Positions 7,796-15,444 of a DNA stretch of 58,641 nt are shown one piece after another. The DNA lies in the NCBI GenBank assembly GCA_025964685.1, contig JAOPYG010000306.1, positions 1 to 58,641 on the forward strand, written 5' to 3'. Each line of letters opens with the position of its first letter. Position 1 is the first letter of the stretch. Below the pieces are notes generated by a model, which saw only the letters and a list, made by a program, of their open reading frames with translations, had not been told where the DNA came from and did not search any database. The translations under genes were made by a program, and so were the position numbers. This stretch comes from Actinoallomurus sp. (GTDB taxonomy: Bacteria > Actinomycetota > Actinomycetes > Streptosporangiales > Streptosporangiaceae).

Positions 7796-9454
7796 ATGAC
7801 GTTGGCACTGGTGATCGCGACCGAGGCGGTCGCGTCCGGCTCCTCGCCGACGGCCGGGCTTGCGCTTCGGGGCGGCAGTGTCGTCGGCCGCCTGCTCGCG
7901 CAGCTCGAATCCCTCGATGTCGCCGACCGCCGCGTGATCACTCGTCCGGAGATCGCCGGTGAGCTGCGGGAGCTCGGCTGCGATGTGATCGAGTCCAAGG
8001 GACTCGCCGAGGACCTGCGGGAGATCGCACGGGTCGCGAGAGCGGCTGCCGAACCCATGCTCATCGTGCACGGCGACGTCGTGGCCCACCGCGAGGTGTT
8101 CGCCCGGCTGGTGTTCAACTCCAAGGCGCCCGCCTCCGCCGCGGCCACGCGCGTACGCCCCATCGGTGACGCGCCGAGCCGGCCGGTGATGCGGATCCGG
8201 CGCGGCCGGATCACCTCCGCGGGCACGCGTTTCCACCAGGTGACGGACCCCAACGCGCTCTTCCGTGGCGTCCTGCGCGTGTCCGAGCTGGAGACCGCGA
8301 CCCTCGCGTCCGTGGCCGAGAGATTCGCCGAGCTGGTCGACATGCCGGACCGTCTCACCGAGATCAGCCCGGTCCGTATTCTCTGGGCCGCCCCCGACGA
8401 GACCGCCGACACCGAGATGGAGGCGGAGGCCGAGGACACCGCGCTGCCCGCCGTCCTAGGCAGCACCCCGATCACCGGCGACGACGCTCCGGCCCTGCTG
8501 CTCACCGGCTTGGTGCGCTCGGGCGTCAAGGTCACCGGCCGCGGCAGCCGCGAGCTCGTCTGCGAGCGCGTCCTCGACCAGACGCAGGCCCAGGCGGCGC
8601 AGCAGGCCGTCGACGCCGTCGACGAGGACCGCGTACGCCTCAATGCCGCGGTCAAGAACAACGACGGTTTCTTCACCACCTACGCGGTCAGCACCTACTC
8701 GCGCTACATCGCCCGCTGGTGCGCCAAGCGCGGGTGGACCCCGAACGGCGTCACCGTGATCTCGATGGGGATCTCGGTGGTGGCCGCGGCGTGGTTCGCG
8801 ACGGGACACCGCTGGGGCATGCTCCTCGGAGCGGTGTGCCTCTACTTCGCGTTCGTGTTCGACTGCGTGGACGGGCAGCTGGCCCGCTACTCCCGGCAGT
8901 TCAGCACGCTGGGCGCCTGGCTCGACGCGACGTTCGACCGGGCCAAGGAGTACACCGTCTTCGCCGGGCTGGCCGTCGGTTCGACCGCGGCCGCCGTCGG
9001 CAGCTCCGTGCACGGCGGCGACGTCTGGTACCTGGCGATCGCCGCGCTGACCTTGCAGACCGGCCGGCACATGGTGGACTTCGCGTTCGGCGCCTCCGAG
9101 AGGCGGACGCCGCCCGAGCCGATTCCGGTGCTGCCTCTGGCGATGCAGGACGACAGCGTGCTCGACGAGCCCGAGGCGGCCAAGAGCCGGCCGAAGGGCG
9201 GCGGCCTGAGCCACCTCGCGGTGTGGCTGTCGGCGCGCTCGGAGAAGGTCCGGATCTTCCACTGGTTCAAGAAGATCATCGTGCTGCCGATCGGCGAGCG
9301 GTTCGCGCTCATCGCGCTCACCGCCGCGATCTTCAACGCCAAGGTGACGTTCATCGCGCTGCTCACCTGGGGTGCCCTCGCCGCCTCGTACACCCTCGGC
9401 GGCCGTTTCATGCGGTCACTGACCCAGCCGAGGGCGGCCCGCGTTGACGCCTGA
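7796..9454 (+). CDS. CDP-alcohol phosphotransferase with N-terminal nucleotidyltransferase-like domain
   Basis: 552 residues. Residues about 1-230 resemble a sugar-nucleotidyltransferase fold but lack the GxGxR(x)PK loop, so this part may be degenerate or regulatory. Residues about 290-550 are a polytopic CDP-alcohol phosphatidyltransferase with the complete signature DG(x2)AR(x8)G(x3)D(x3)D: D359, G360, A363, R364, G373, D377, D381. Such enzymes displace CMP from a CDP-alcohol in the membrane. The architecture recalls archaeal/thermophile IPCT-DIPP synthase fusions, but with a weak N-domain. ATG 7796 has GGAGGG upstream; an earlier in-frame start at 7697 is less likely. It heads a run of five closely spaced plus-strand genes. 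Substrate pair unknown. Confidence 0.85.
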   Translation: MTLALVIATEAVASGSSPTAGLALRGGSVVGRLLAQLESLDVADRRVITRPEIAGELRELGCDVIESKGLAEDLREIARVARAAAEPMLIVHGDVVAHREVFARLVFNSKAPASAAATRVRPIGDAPSRPVMRIRRGRITSAGTRFHQVTDPNALFRGVLRVSELETATLASVAERFAELVDMPDRLTEISPVRILWAAPDETADTEMEAEAEDTALPAVLGSTPITGDDAPALLLTGLVRSGVKVTGRGSRELVCERVLDQTQAQAAQQAVDAVDEDRVRLNAAVKNNDGFFTTYAVSTYSRYIARWCAKRGWTPNGVTVISMGISVVAAAWFATGHRWGMLLGAVCLYFAFVFDCVDGQLARYSRQFSTLGAWLDATFDRAKEYTVFAGLAVGSTAAAVGSSVHGGDVWYLAIAALTLQTGRHMVDFAFGASERRTPPEPIPVLPLAMQDDSVLDEPEAAKSRPKGGGLSHLAVWLSARSEKVRIFHWFKKIIVLPIGERFALIALTAAIFNAKVTFIALLTWGALAASYTLGGRFMRSLTQPRAARVDA

Positions 9455-9487
9455 AGCCATAACAGAAAAGGAGCGCGTGAGCGACCG

Positions 9488-10183
9488 ATGAGTACCGTGC
9501 TTCCTGGCGGGATGTCGGCGGGTACGCCGGAGCGGCCGGTTCCGAGTGAGGCGTTCACCTTCCACGGCGACCGGCTGGTGGCCTACCGCGATGACGGCCC
9601 GGTCGCGCAGACGCTCGGCCGGCTCAGCGGCGGTCAGCTCCCTCCGCTGCTCCCGCTGCTCGTGGCCGCCGTCGTCACCGGCATCCTGCTGATCGCCGGA
9701 GTGAACGGCCAGGACAGCCCGGCCATCTTCGCCCCGGTGCTGGCCCTGCTCCTCGCCGGGCCCGCGTCGACCCACCCGCACAGCGGACGGCTCGACTGGC
9801 TGGTGCCGCCGATCATCCGGGCGATCGAGTACGGCTACCTGGCGACGCTCGCCTTCGCGCACGATGTCTCCAAGCCGCTGACGTACGCCTTCATCGGCGT
9901 ACTCGCGTACCACCACTACGACACCGTCTACCGCACCCGGCAGCGGTTGTGGCCCGCCAAGTGGGTTTTCCGCGCCGGCCTCGGCTGGGACGGTCGGCTG
10001 CTCATCGCGGCCGTGGCGACCCTCGCCGGCGTGCTGCCGGGCACCATCGCGGTGCTCACGGTCTACCTCGGGCTGCTGTTCGGCATCGAGAGCGTCTACA
10101 CCTGGACGCGCACCGGTACGGGCAGAGGCGTCATGGTCAACCTCGAGGAAGAAGACGAAGCAGAAGAGGAGGCCGGATCATGA
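9488..10183 (+). CDS. DUF5941-like integral membrane protein
   Basis: 231 residues with about five hydrophobic segments between residues 50 and 205 and an acidic tail (NLEEEDEAEEEAGS). The block AFIGVLAYHHYDTVYRTRQR is characteristic of the actinobacterial domain I recall as DUF5941, often found with CDP-alcohol phosphotransferases, sometimes fused to them. Position between two CDP-alcohol phosphotransferases suggests a partner or a subunit. The start ATG 9488 is the only sensible one; AGGAG lies 13 nt upstream. The stop overlaps the next start (ATGA). No catalytic motif is evident. Confidence 0.7.
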   Translation: MSTVLPGGMSAGTPERPVPSEAFTFHGDRLVAYRDDGPVAQTLGRLSGGQLPPLLPLLVAAVVTGILLIAGVNGQDSPAIFAPVLALLLAGPASTHPHSGRLDWLVPPIIRAIEYGYLATLAFAHDVSKPLTYAFIGVLAYHHYDTVYRTRQRLWPAKWVFRAGLGWDGRLLIAAVATLAGVLPGTIAVLTVYLGLLFGIESVYTWTRTGTGRGVMVNLEEEDEAEEEAGS

Positions 10184-10911
10184 TCGGCATGGTTCTCGCC
10201 GCAGGCGCGGGGCGTCGGCTCCGCCCGTACACGGACACCCTGCCCAAGGCCCTGGTGCCCGTCAACGGTGAGACGACGATCCTGGACATCGCGCTCGGCA
10301 ACCTCGCCGAGGTGGAGCTCACCGACGTCGTCATCGTCGTGGGCTACCAGGCGGGGGCGGTCGAGGAGCGCAAGGCCGGGCTGGAGAGCCGGTACGGCGT
10401 CGACATCACCCTCGTGCACAACGACAAGGCCGAGGAGTGGAACAACGCCTACTCCATGTGGCTCGCCCGCGATTTTTTCAAAGAGGGCGTCCTCATGGTC
10501 AACGGCGACACCGTCCACCCGGTGAGCGTCGAGCGCACGCTGCTCGGCAACCGCGGCCCGGACGTCCTGCTCGCCGTGGACGACGTGAAGAAGCTCGCCG
10601 ACGAGGAGATGAAGGTCATCCTCGACGGCGACGGGCACCTTCAGCGCATCACGAAGCTGATGGACCCGGCGACCGCGAACGGTGAGTACATCGGCGCCAC
10701 GTTGCTGGAGCCGGCCGCGGCCGACCCGCTCGCCGAAGCGCTGAAGGCCACCTGGGAGAGCGACCCCGACCAGTACTACGAGGACGGCTACCAGGAGCTG
10801 GTGAACCGCGGCGGCAAGATCTCCGTCGCGCCGATCGGCGCCGTCGACTGGGTCGAGGTCGACAACCACGACGACCTGGAGAAGGCCCGCCGGATCGCCA
10901 AGGCCTACTGA
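10180..10911 (+). CDS. Nucleotidyltransferase (sugar/polyol-1-phosphate or phosphocholine cytidylyltransferase type)
   Basis: 243 residues, single GT-A-like nucleotidyltransferase domain: MVLAAGAGRRLRPYTDTLPK at the N-terminus, DVVIVVGYQAGAVEE, NAYSMWLARDFF, then the metal-binding VNGDTVHPV, and VDWVEVDNHDDLEKA at the end. It matches the LicC/inositol-1-phosphate cytidylyltransferase branch rather than the hexose-1-phosphate branch (short, no beta-helix tail). It joins an NTP to a phosphorylated alcohol or sugar. Translationally coupled to the gene before (ATGA) and only 1 nt from the G1PDH gene after it, so a CDP-activated product of G1PDH is an attractive but unproven substrate. Confidence 0.85.
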   Translation: MIGMVLAAGAGRRLRPYTDTLPKALVPVNGETTILDIALGNLAEVELTDVVIVVGYQAGAVEERKAGLESRYGVDITLVHNDKAEEWNNAYSMWLARDFFKEGVLMVNGDTVHPVSVERTLLGNRGPDVLLAVDDVKKLADEEMKVILDGDGHLQRITKLMDPATANGEYIGATLLEPAAADPLAEALKATWESDPDQYYEDGYQELVNRGGKISVAPIGAVDWVEVDNHDDLEKARRIAKAY

Positions 10912-10912
10912 C

Positions 10913-11986
10913 ATGCCCCTGCTCACGCGGATGCTCCCCGCTCCGCTGTCGATCGACGTACGCCGGGGCGCGATCGCCCACCTCGGCGAGCTGCTCGCCG
11001 ACCGGCGCATCGCGACCGAGGGCCGGGTGGCCATCGCGGTCGGCCCGGGCCAGGGCGACCAGATCGCCGAGCATGTACGGCCCGGCCTGCAGGAATGCGA
11101 GGTTTTCCGGGTCGAGGGCGCCTCCGTGGACGCGGCCATGGCGCTGGGCTCCCGGCTGCGCGGCGGGTCGTACGAGGCGGTCGTCGGCATCGGCGGCGGC
11201 CGGACGATCGACGCCACGAAGTACGCCGCGACGCTCGCGGGCATGCCGATGGTCTCCGTCGCTACCAACCTGTCCCACGACGGCATCTGCTCTCCCACCG
11301 CCTCGCTGGAGCACGAGAAGGGCAAGGCGTCCTTCGGCGTGACGATGCCGCTCGCGATGATCGTGGACCTCGACTACGTCCACGCCGCGCCGGAGCGCCT
11401 CGTACGCGCCGGTATCGGTGACGTGCTGAGCAACTTCTCCGCCGTCGAGGACTGGGTGCTGTCCAACCGCGAACAGGGCGACCCGATCGACCGGCTGGCG
11501 CTGACGTTCGCACGGGTCGCCGCCGAGGCGCTCCTCTACCAGCCTCGCTCGATCGACTCCGACGAGTTCCTGACCGTGCTGGCCGAAGGCCTCGTGCTGT
11601 CGGGGATGGCGATGTCGTTCGCCGGCTCCTCACGGCCGGCGAGCGGCGGCGACCACGAGATCCTGCACGCGATCGACGCGCTCTTCCCCGGCACGGCCAA
11701 CCACGGTGAGCTGGCGGGCCTCGGGGCGGCGTTCTGTTATCACCTGCGCGCGACACATCTGGGCGAGGGCGCCGAGCGCCTGGCCGAGATCGTGACGTGC
11801 CTCGACCGTCATGGGCTGCCCAAGACGCCCGACGACATCGGCCTGACCGCGGAGGAGTTCGCCCAAGCGGTGGCGTACGCTCCGCAGACCAGGCCGGGCC
11901 GATACACCATCCTGGAGCACCTCGCGCTCGACGAAGGTGCCCTGCTGAAAGCGGTACGCGAATATGTCGGCACCTTCGCTGGCTGA
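10913..11986 (+). CDS. sn-Glycerol-1-phosphate dehydrogenase family protein (EgsA/AraM-like)
   Basis: 357 residues, iron-containing-alcohol-dehydrogenase-like fold. The family reduces dihydroxyacetone phosphate to sn-glycerol-1-phosphate with NAD(P)H; this stereoisomer is the backbone of archaeal lipids and is rare in bacteria. Seen: dinucleotide loop GIGGGRTIDATKY (92-104), SHDGICSPTASL (121-132), and candidate metal ligands D170 (GIGDVLSNFSA), H248 (SRPASGGDHEILH) and H264 (NHGE). All three expected ligands are present, so it should be active. It lies between a nucleotidyltransferase and a CDP-alcohol phosphotransferase, whose gene starts 23 nt before its own stop. The family call is strong; the true substrate could be another ketose phosphate. 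Confidence 0.88.
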   Translation: MPLLTRMLPAPLSIDVRRGAIAHLGELLADRRIATEGRVAIAVGPGQGDQIAEHVRPGLQECEVFRVEGASVDAAMALGSRLRGGSYEAVVGIGGGRTIDATKYAATLAGMPMVSVATNLSHDGICSPTASLEHEKGKASFGVTMPLAMIVDLDYVHAAPERLVRAGIGDVLSNFSAVEDWVLSNREQGDPIDRLALTFARVAAEALLYQPRSIDSDEFLTVLAEGLVLSGMAMSFAGSSRPASGGDHEILHAIDALFPGTANHGELAGLGAAFCYHLRATHLGEGAERLAEIVTCLDRHGLPKTPDDIGLTAEEFAQAVAYAPQTRPGRYTILEHLALDEGALLKAVREYVGTFAG

Positions 11987-12755
11987 GGTCAGGTCCGGCG
12001 GCCAACCGCCCGGCCTGAAAGATCGGCGCAACGAGGAGCACTGGGCGGGGCGCATCTACATGCGCAGCATCTCGCCCTACTTCACCTGGCTTTTCGTCCG
12101 GATCGGCTTCAGTCCGAACCAGCTCACCTACATGATGATCGTGTGCGGGGTGCTCGGCGGCGCGGCCGTCGCGGTGACCGCGCAGGGCACCGCGGGCCTC
12201 GTGTGGGCGATCGTCGGCGCGCTGCTGATCCAGGCATACCTGCTGCTCGACTGCTCCGACGGCGAGGTCGCGCGGTTCCGCAAGCGCACCTCGGTCACGG
12301 GGGTCTACCTCGACCGGATCGGGCACTACATGTCCGAGGTGGCGCTGCTGGCCGGCCTCGGCGTGCGCGCGCAGGGGGCGTGGGAGAACGGCGGCTACGT
12401 CGAGCTGGGCCTGCTCGCCGCGCTCGGCGCGGCGCTGATCAAGGCGGAGACCGACAACGTCGTGGTGGCCCGCGCCAAGTCCGGCCTGACGGCCGACCCC
12501 GCGACGGGCGACCGGGCGCTGCGGCCTGAGTCGACCGGCCTGGCACTCGCCCGCGAGGCCGTGTCGATGCTGAAACTCCACCGCATCATCGGCGCCGTCG
12601 AGCTGTCCCTGCTCATCGTGGCCGCCGCCGTGATCGACCATCTGACGCACAGCCTGGACGCCACGCGGGTGCTCGCCGTCGCGGTCGCCGTCGTCGCCGT
12701 ACTGCAGACGGGCCTGCATTTCGTCAGCATCGTCGCCTCGCGGAGGCTTAAGTGA
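11964..12755 (+). CDS. CDP-alcohol phosphotransferase with Asp-to-His change in signature
   Basis: 263-residue polytopic membrane protein (about six spans from residue 45). Its signature begins normally: D99, G100, A103, R104, eight residues, G113, three residues, D117; but the last Asp, three residues later, is H121 (codon CAC at 12324-12326), in LDRIGHYMSE. In structurally studied relatives the last Asp is proposed to act as the general base, so this enzyme may use His or may have a different acceptor. The upstream paralogue (7796-9454) keeps all four Asp. Overlaps the G1PDH gene by 23 nt and the next glycosyltransferase by 4 nt (GTGA), so it is firmly in the operon. Confidence 0.87.
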   Translation: MSAPSLAEVRSGGQPPGLKDRRNEEHWAGRIYMRSISPYFTWLFVRIGFSPNQLTYMMIVCGVLGGAAVAVTAQGTAGLVWAIVGALLIQAYLLLDCSDGEVARFRKRTSVTGVYLDRIGHYMSEVALLAGLGVRAQGAWENGGYVELGLLAALGAALIKAETDNVVVARAKSGLTADPATGDRALRPESTGLALAREAVSMLKLHRIIGAVELSLLIVAAAVIDHLTHSLDATRVLAVAVAVVAVLQTGLHFVSIVASRRLK

Positions 12756-13612
12756 AGCTCTCGGTCGTCGTCCTGACGATGGGCAACCGGCCGGCCGAGC
12801 TCGATCGCGCGGTCGACAGCGCCCTGAACCAGAAGGATGTCGAGGTCGAGGTCGTGCTCGTCGGCAACGGCGCCGACGTGCCCGGCTCGTGGCCGGACAA
12901 CGTCAAGGTCATGCGCCTGCCGGAGAACGTCGGCATCCCGGCCGGCCGCAACCGCGGGGTCGAGGCCACGAACGGCGAGCTCATCCTGTTCCTCGACGAC
13001 GACGGCTGGTACGAGTCCACCGGCCTCGGTGCCCACCTTCGTGACCGGTTCATCGCCGACCCGAAGCTGGGCATCGTGTCCTTCCGCGTCCGCGACCCCG
13101 AGGGCGGCCCCGGCGAGCGGCGGCACGTGCCACGGCTGCGCGCGGGAGACCCGCTGCGCTCCTCGGAGGTCACGACGTTCCTCGGCGGGGCGTCCGCGGT
13201 GCGCCGCGCGGTGTTCGACGCCGCCGGCGGGCTGCCGGAGGACTTCTTCTACGCCCACGAGGAGACCGACCTCGCCTGGCAGGCGCTCAACGCCGGCTAC
13301 CACATCGTCTACGACGCCGACTGCGTGATGTTCCACCCGGCGGTCGCACCGACCCGGCACGCGATGTTCTACCGGCTCAATGCGCGCAACCGGGTATGGC
13401 TGGCCCGCCGCAACCTGCCCTGGCCGGTCGCGCTGACCTACCTGACCGTCTGGGTCGCGATGACGGTGGCACGCGAGCGCAAGCTCGCCTCGCTGCGCCC
13501 GTGGTTCGGCGGCTTCCGCGAGGGCTGGCGCAAGCCCGCGGGCCCACGCCGCCCCATCGCGTGGCGCACGGTCTGGCGGATGACCCGCCTGGGCCGCCCC
13601 CCGGTCATCTGA
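12752..13612 (+). CDS. Family-2 glycosyltransferase
   Basis: 286 residues. GT-A domain starting KLSVVVLTMGNRPAELDRAV, with NVGIPAGRNRGVE, the donor motif LFLDDDGWYES, LGGASAVRRAVFDAAGG and FFYAHEETDLAWQALNAGY, as in rhamnosyl/galactofuranosyl-type transferases. The region after residue 220 is basic and weakly hydrophobic. GTG 12752 overlaps the previous stop (GTGA), giving translational coupling. It ends the plus-strand polyol-phosphate operon; a strong hairpin follows at 13633-13661. Probable role: adds a sugar to the polyol-phosphate product or its lipid carrier. Confidence 0.87.
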   Translation: MKLSVVVLTMGNRPAELDRAVDSALNQKDVEVEVVLVGNGADVPGSWPDNVKVMRLPENVGIPAGRNRGVEATNGELILFLDDDGWYESTGLGAHLRDRFIADPKLGIVSFRVRDPEGGPGERRHVPRLRAGDPLRSSEVTTFLGGASAVRRAVFDAAGGLPEDFFYAHEETDLAWQALNAGYHIVYDADCVMFHPAVAPTRHAMFYRLNARNRVWLARRNLPWPVALTYLTVWVAMTVARERKLASLRPWFGGFREGWRKPAGPRRPIAWRTVWRMTRLGRPPVI

Positions 13613-13632
13613 CGCGGTCCGGGTGGCGGAAC

Positions 13633-13661
13633 GGGGCGTCCGCCGGTCCGGCGGACGCCCC
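13633..13661. terminator. Perfect 12-bp hairpin, bidirectional terminator
   Basis: Arms 13633-13644 and 13650-13661 are perfectly complementary (GGGGCGTCCGCC) around a 5-nt loop. It lies between the convergent ends of the operon stopping at 13612 and the CU044_5270 gene stopping at 13673, so it can serve both. No T-tract follows, as is usual in actinomycetes. Confidence 0.75.
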
Positions 13662-13672
13662 TCGGCGAGAAG

Positions 13673-14701
13673 TCAGACCTGCTGTCCGGGCCGGTCGACG
13701 AAGGCCGCCGCGAGACGCACCGACAAGACGTCGATGGTCCCCTTTTTGACCGTCCAGGTGCCGTGCTCGCCGGTGCCCGCGTCACCGGTGTGATCCTTGA
13801 TCACGACGTTCCGATCGCCGAGATACGCGTAAGACGTACGGTCCAGCAGGACGTCCTCACGGATGTAGCCCCAGACGACACGAGAGACGGCCAGCGCCGG
13901 GCGTCCGGCGACGTCCACCGACTTCCGGTCGAGGGTGACGTGGGGGATCTTCGCCATCGCGCGGTAGACCGCGGCCTCCTGCCGAGGCGGCACGAGGTTG
14001 TTGTTCAGCAACGAGGCGAGCATCGAGAAGGCGATGTCGTCGCCGTTCCTGGCGGTCTTACCGCCTGGACTGTCCCGCTTCGCCCAGGCGAGCAGCGCGT
14101 CCGGGTCGAGCGGGATCTTCACCACGGACGCGTAGTCCACCGGCGGCATGCCGCCACCCGTCGCCGAGACGGTCAGCCTGCCACCGTCGTACTCCGCCAG
14201 CTGCGTGCCGTCGACCCGGATCCACACCCGGTCGACGCGGGTCCTCAGCGGTGACTTCGGCGTCTGCGTCGTGCCGATGGCGGGCTTGCCCGGTGAGGTG
14301 TACCGGGTCTCGAGATAGGTCCACTGGCTCGGCCGGGGCGGAGTGAACGCCCGGGCCTCCGCCTGGCCCGCCGCCTGGTACAGCACGGTCTGGGCCTGGG
14401 TGGCCGGTCCGCCGGGCGGGACGGGCGCAACGGGCGGAAGGGCGCGCGGACGGCCGTTCTGATCCATGCCGCCGAGGCTCAGGGCCACGGTCACCGCCGC
14501 CGCGGCGGCGACGGCCAGCCCGCCTGCGACGGCGAGCCGTACGCCCCTCCGTGGCAGGCGGAACCGGTGGATGCGGCCGGGCACGGAGACGGTGCGGGCG
14601 GCACGCTCCATCAGCGCCGCGCGGGCGGCAGCGTGCGCGTCGGCTGAGGGCGCGACGGCCGGCGGGCGGATGGTGTGCAGGGTCGTGATGTCGTCGTCCA
14701 T
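13673..14701 (-). CDS. CU044_5270 family protein (probable membrane-anchored sigma-factor partner)
   Basis: 342 residues: a cytoplasmic N-terminal segment (about 1-48), one membrane span (about 50-74, LAVAGGLAVAAAAAVTVALS), and a large extracytoplasmic C-terminal region with WTYLETRYTSP and repeated Thr/Lys/Asp-rich strands. It matches the actinobacterial CU044_5270 family, almost always encoded directly after an ECF sigma gene, as here (2 nt gap). By position it could be the cognate anti-sigma factor or sensor, although no zinc-binding HxxxCxxC motif is present; that role is inference. ATG 14701 is preceded by GAGGACCGCTG from the sigma gene end. Confidence 0.8.
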   Translation of the reverse strand: MDDDITTLHTIRPPAVAPSADAHAAARAALMERAARTVSVPGRIHRFRLPRRGVRLAVAGGLAVAAAAAVTVALSLGGMDQNGRPRALPPVAPVPPGGPATQAQTVLYQAAGQAEARAFTPPRPSQWTYLETRYTSPGKPAIGTTQTPKSPLRTRVDRVWIRVDGTQLAEYDGGRLTVSATGGGMPPVDYASVVKIPLDPDALLAWAKRDSPGGKTARNGDDIAFSMLASLLNNNLVPPRQEAAVYRAMAKIPHVTLDRKSVDVAGRPALAVSRVVWGYIREDVLLDRTSYAYLGDRNVVIKDHTGDAGTGEHGTWTVKKGTIDVLSVRLAAAFVDRPGQQV

Positions 14702-14703
14702 GA

Positions 14704-15297
14704 TCAGCGGTCCTCTTCTGCCGTCGGTTCGATCTGGCCCATCGCCGCACGGAGCTGCTTACGGGCCCGGTGCAACCGGGACCGCGCCGTCCCGGCCGGA
14801 ATACCGAGCGCCTCACCGGTCTCCTCGGAGGTCAGCTCGGCCCACGCCACGAGCAGCAGTACGTCACGGTCGCCGGCCGAGATCTCCGCCAGCGCCGCCA
14901 TCAGCGGGCCCCGGTGCGCCTCCGCGTCGAGACGGGTCACCACCCGGTCGGCGTGGCTCTCGGCGACCTCGCCGACGCCGGCGCGTGCCAGCGCCCGGTA
15001 CTGCCGGACCTCGGCCCGATGGTGCCGGGAGATCAGGTTGGACGCGATCCCGTACAACCAGGGCCGGGCGTCCGCCCGCGACAGGTCGTACCGCTCCCGT
15101 CTGTCGAACGCGACCAGGAACGTCTCCGCGGCGACGTCGTCGGCCAGGCTCGGCCCGAGCCGCTGGCCGGCGAAGCCGTGAATCCGCGTGTAGTGACGGT
15201 CGAAGACCGCGGCGAAACCCTCCGGCTCCCACAACGAGCGCTCGATGATCGCCGCATCGCTGAGCTCGGTCGGGAGCATCCGGTTCACCACTGCCAT
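14704..15297 (-). CDS. ECF-type RNA polymerase sigma factor
   Basis: 197 residues. Region 2 (about 25-90): FAAVFDRHYTRIHGFAGQRL, DDVAAETFLVAFDRR and ARPWLYGIASNLISRHHR. Region 4 (about 125-190): DRDVLLLVAWAELTSEETGE followed by GIPAGTARSRLHRARKQLR, the -35-reading helix-turn-helix. It directs RNA polymerase to a small regulon, probably including its own gene pair. ATG 15297 is used; MLPTELSD seven codons on is the alternative, and the longer frame to 15426 runs into a terminator-like repeat and is rejected. Same strand and 2 nt from the CU044_5270 gene. Confidence 0.92.
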   Translation of the reverse strand: MAVVNRMLPTELSDAAIIERSLWEPEGFAAVFDRHYTRIHGFAGQRLGPSLADDVAAETFLVAFDRRERYDLSRADARPWLYGIASNLISRHHRAEVRQYRALARAGVGEVAESHADRVVTRLDAEAHRGPLMAALAEISAGDRDVLLLVAWAELTSEETGEALGIPAGTARSRLHRARKQLRAAMGQIEPTAEEDR

Positions 15298-15397
15298 GGG
15301 CGAGGATCCCGATTCATCGACTACCTCCGTAGCGTGATTGGACAACCTCCTTCGCCGATCCCGCCGAAACTGTTCACGCCGGACGCCGACACGAGAA

Positions 15398-15433
15398 ACG
15401 CCCGGTACGAACCCACAGGTTCGCACCGGGCGT
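15398..15433 (-). terminator. 16-bp stem hairpin after the polymerase operon
   Basis: Arms 15398-15413 and 15418-15433 pair over 16 positions with a single mismatch around a CACA loop. It begins 12 nt past the stop codon of the minus-strand operon ending at 15445 and probably terminates it before the sigma-factor gene. Confidence 0.75.
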
Positions 15434-15444
15434 ACTCGCGCGGT

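Noticed and set aside
10913-12755. Idea that the cell makes full archaeal ether lipids
   Set aside because: No geranylgeranylglyceryl phosphate synthase, digeranylgeranyl transferase or reductase gene is present in the window; a polar head group or polymer use of G1P is simpler.
13621-15440. Hairpins considered as riboswitches
   Set aside because: Both lie after stop codons and are simple stems with short loops, so they are better read as terminators.
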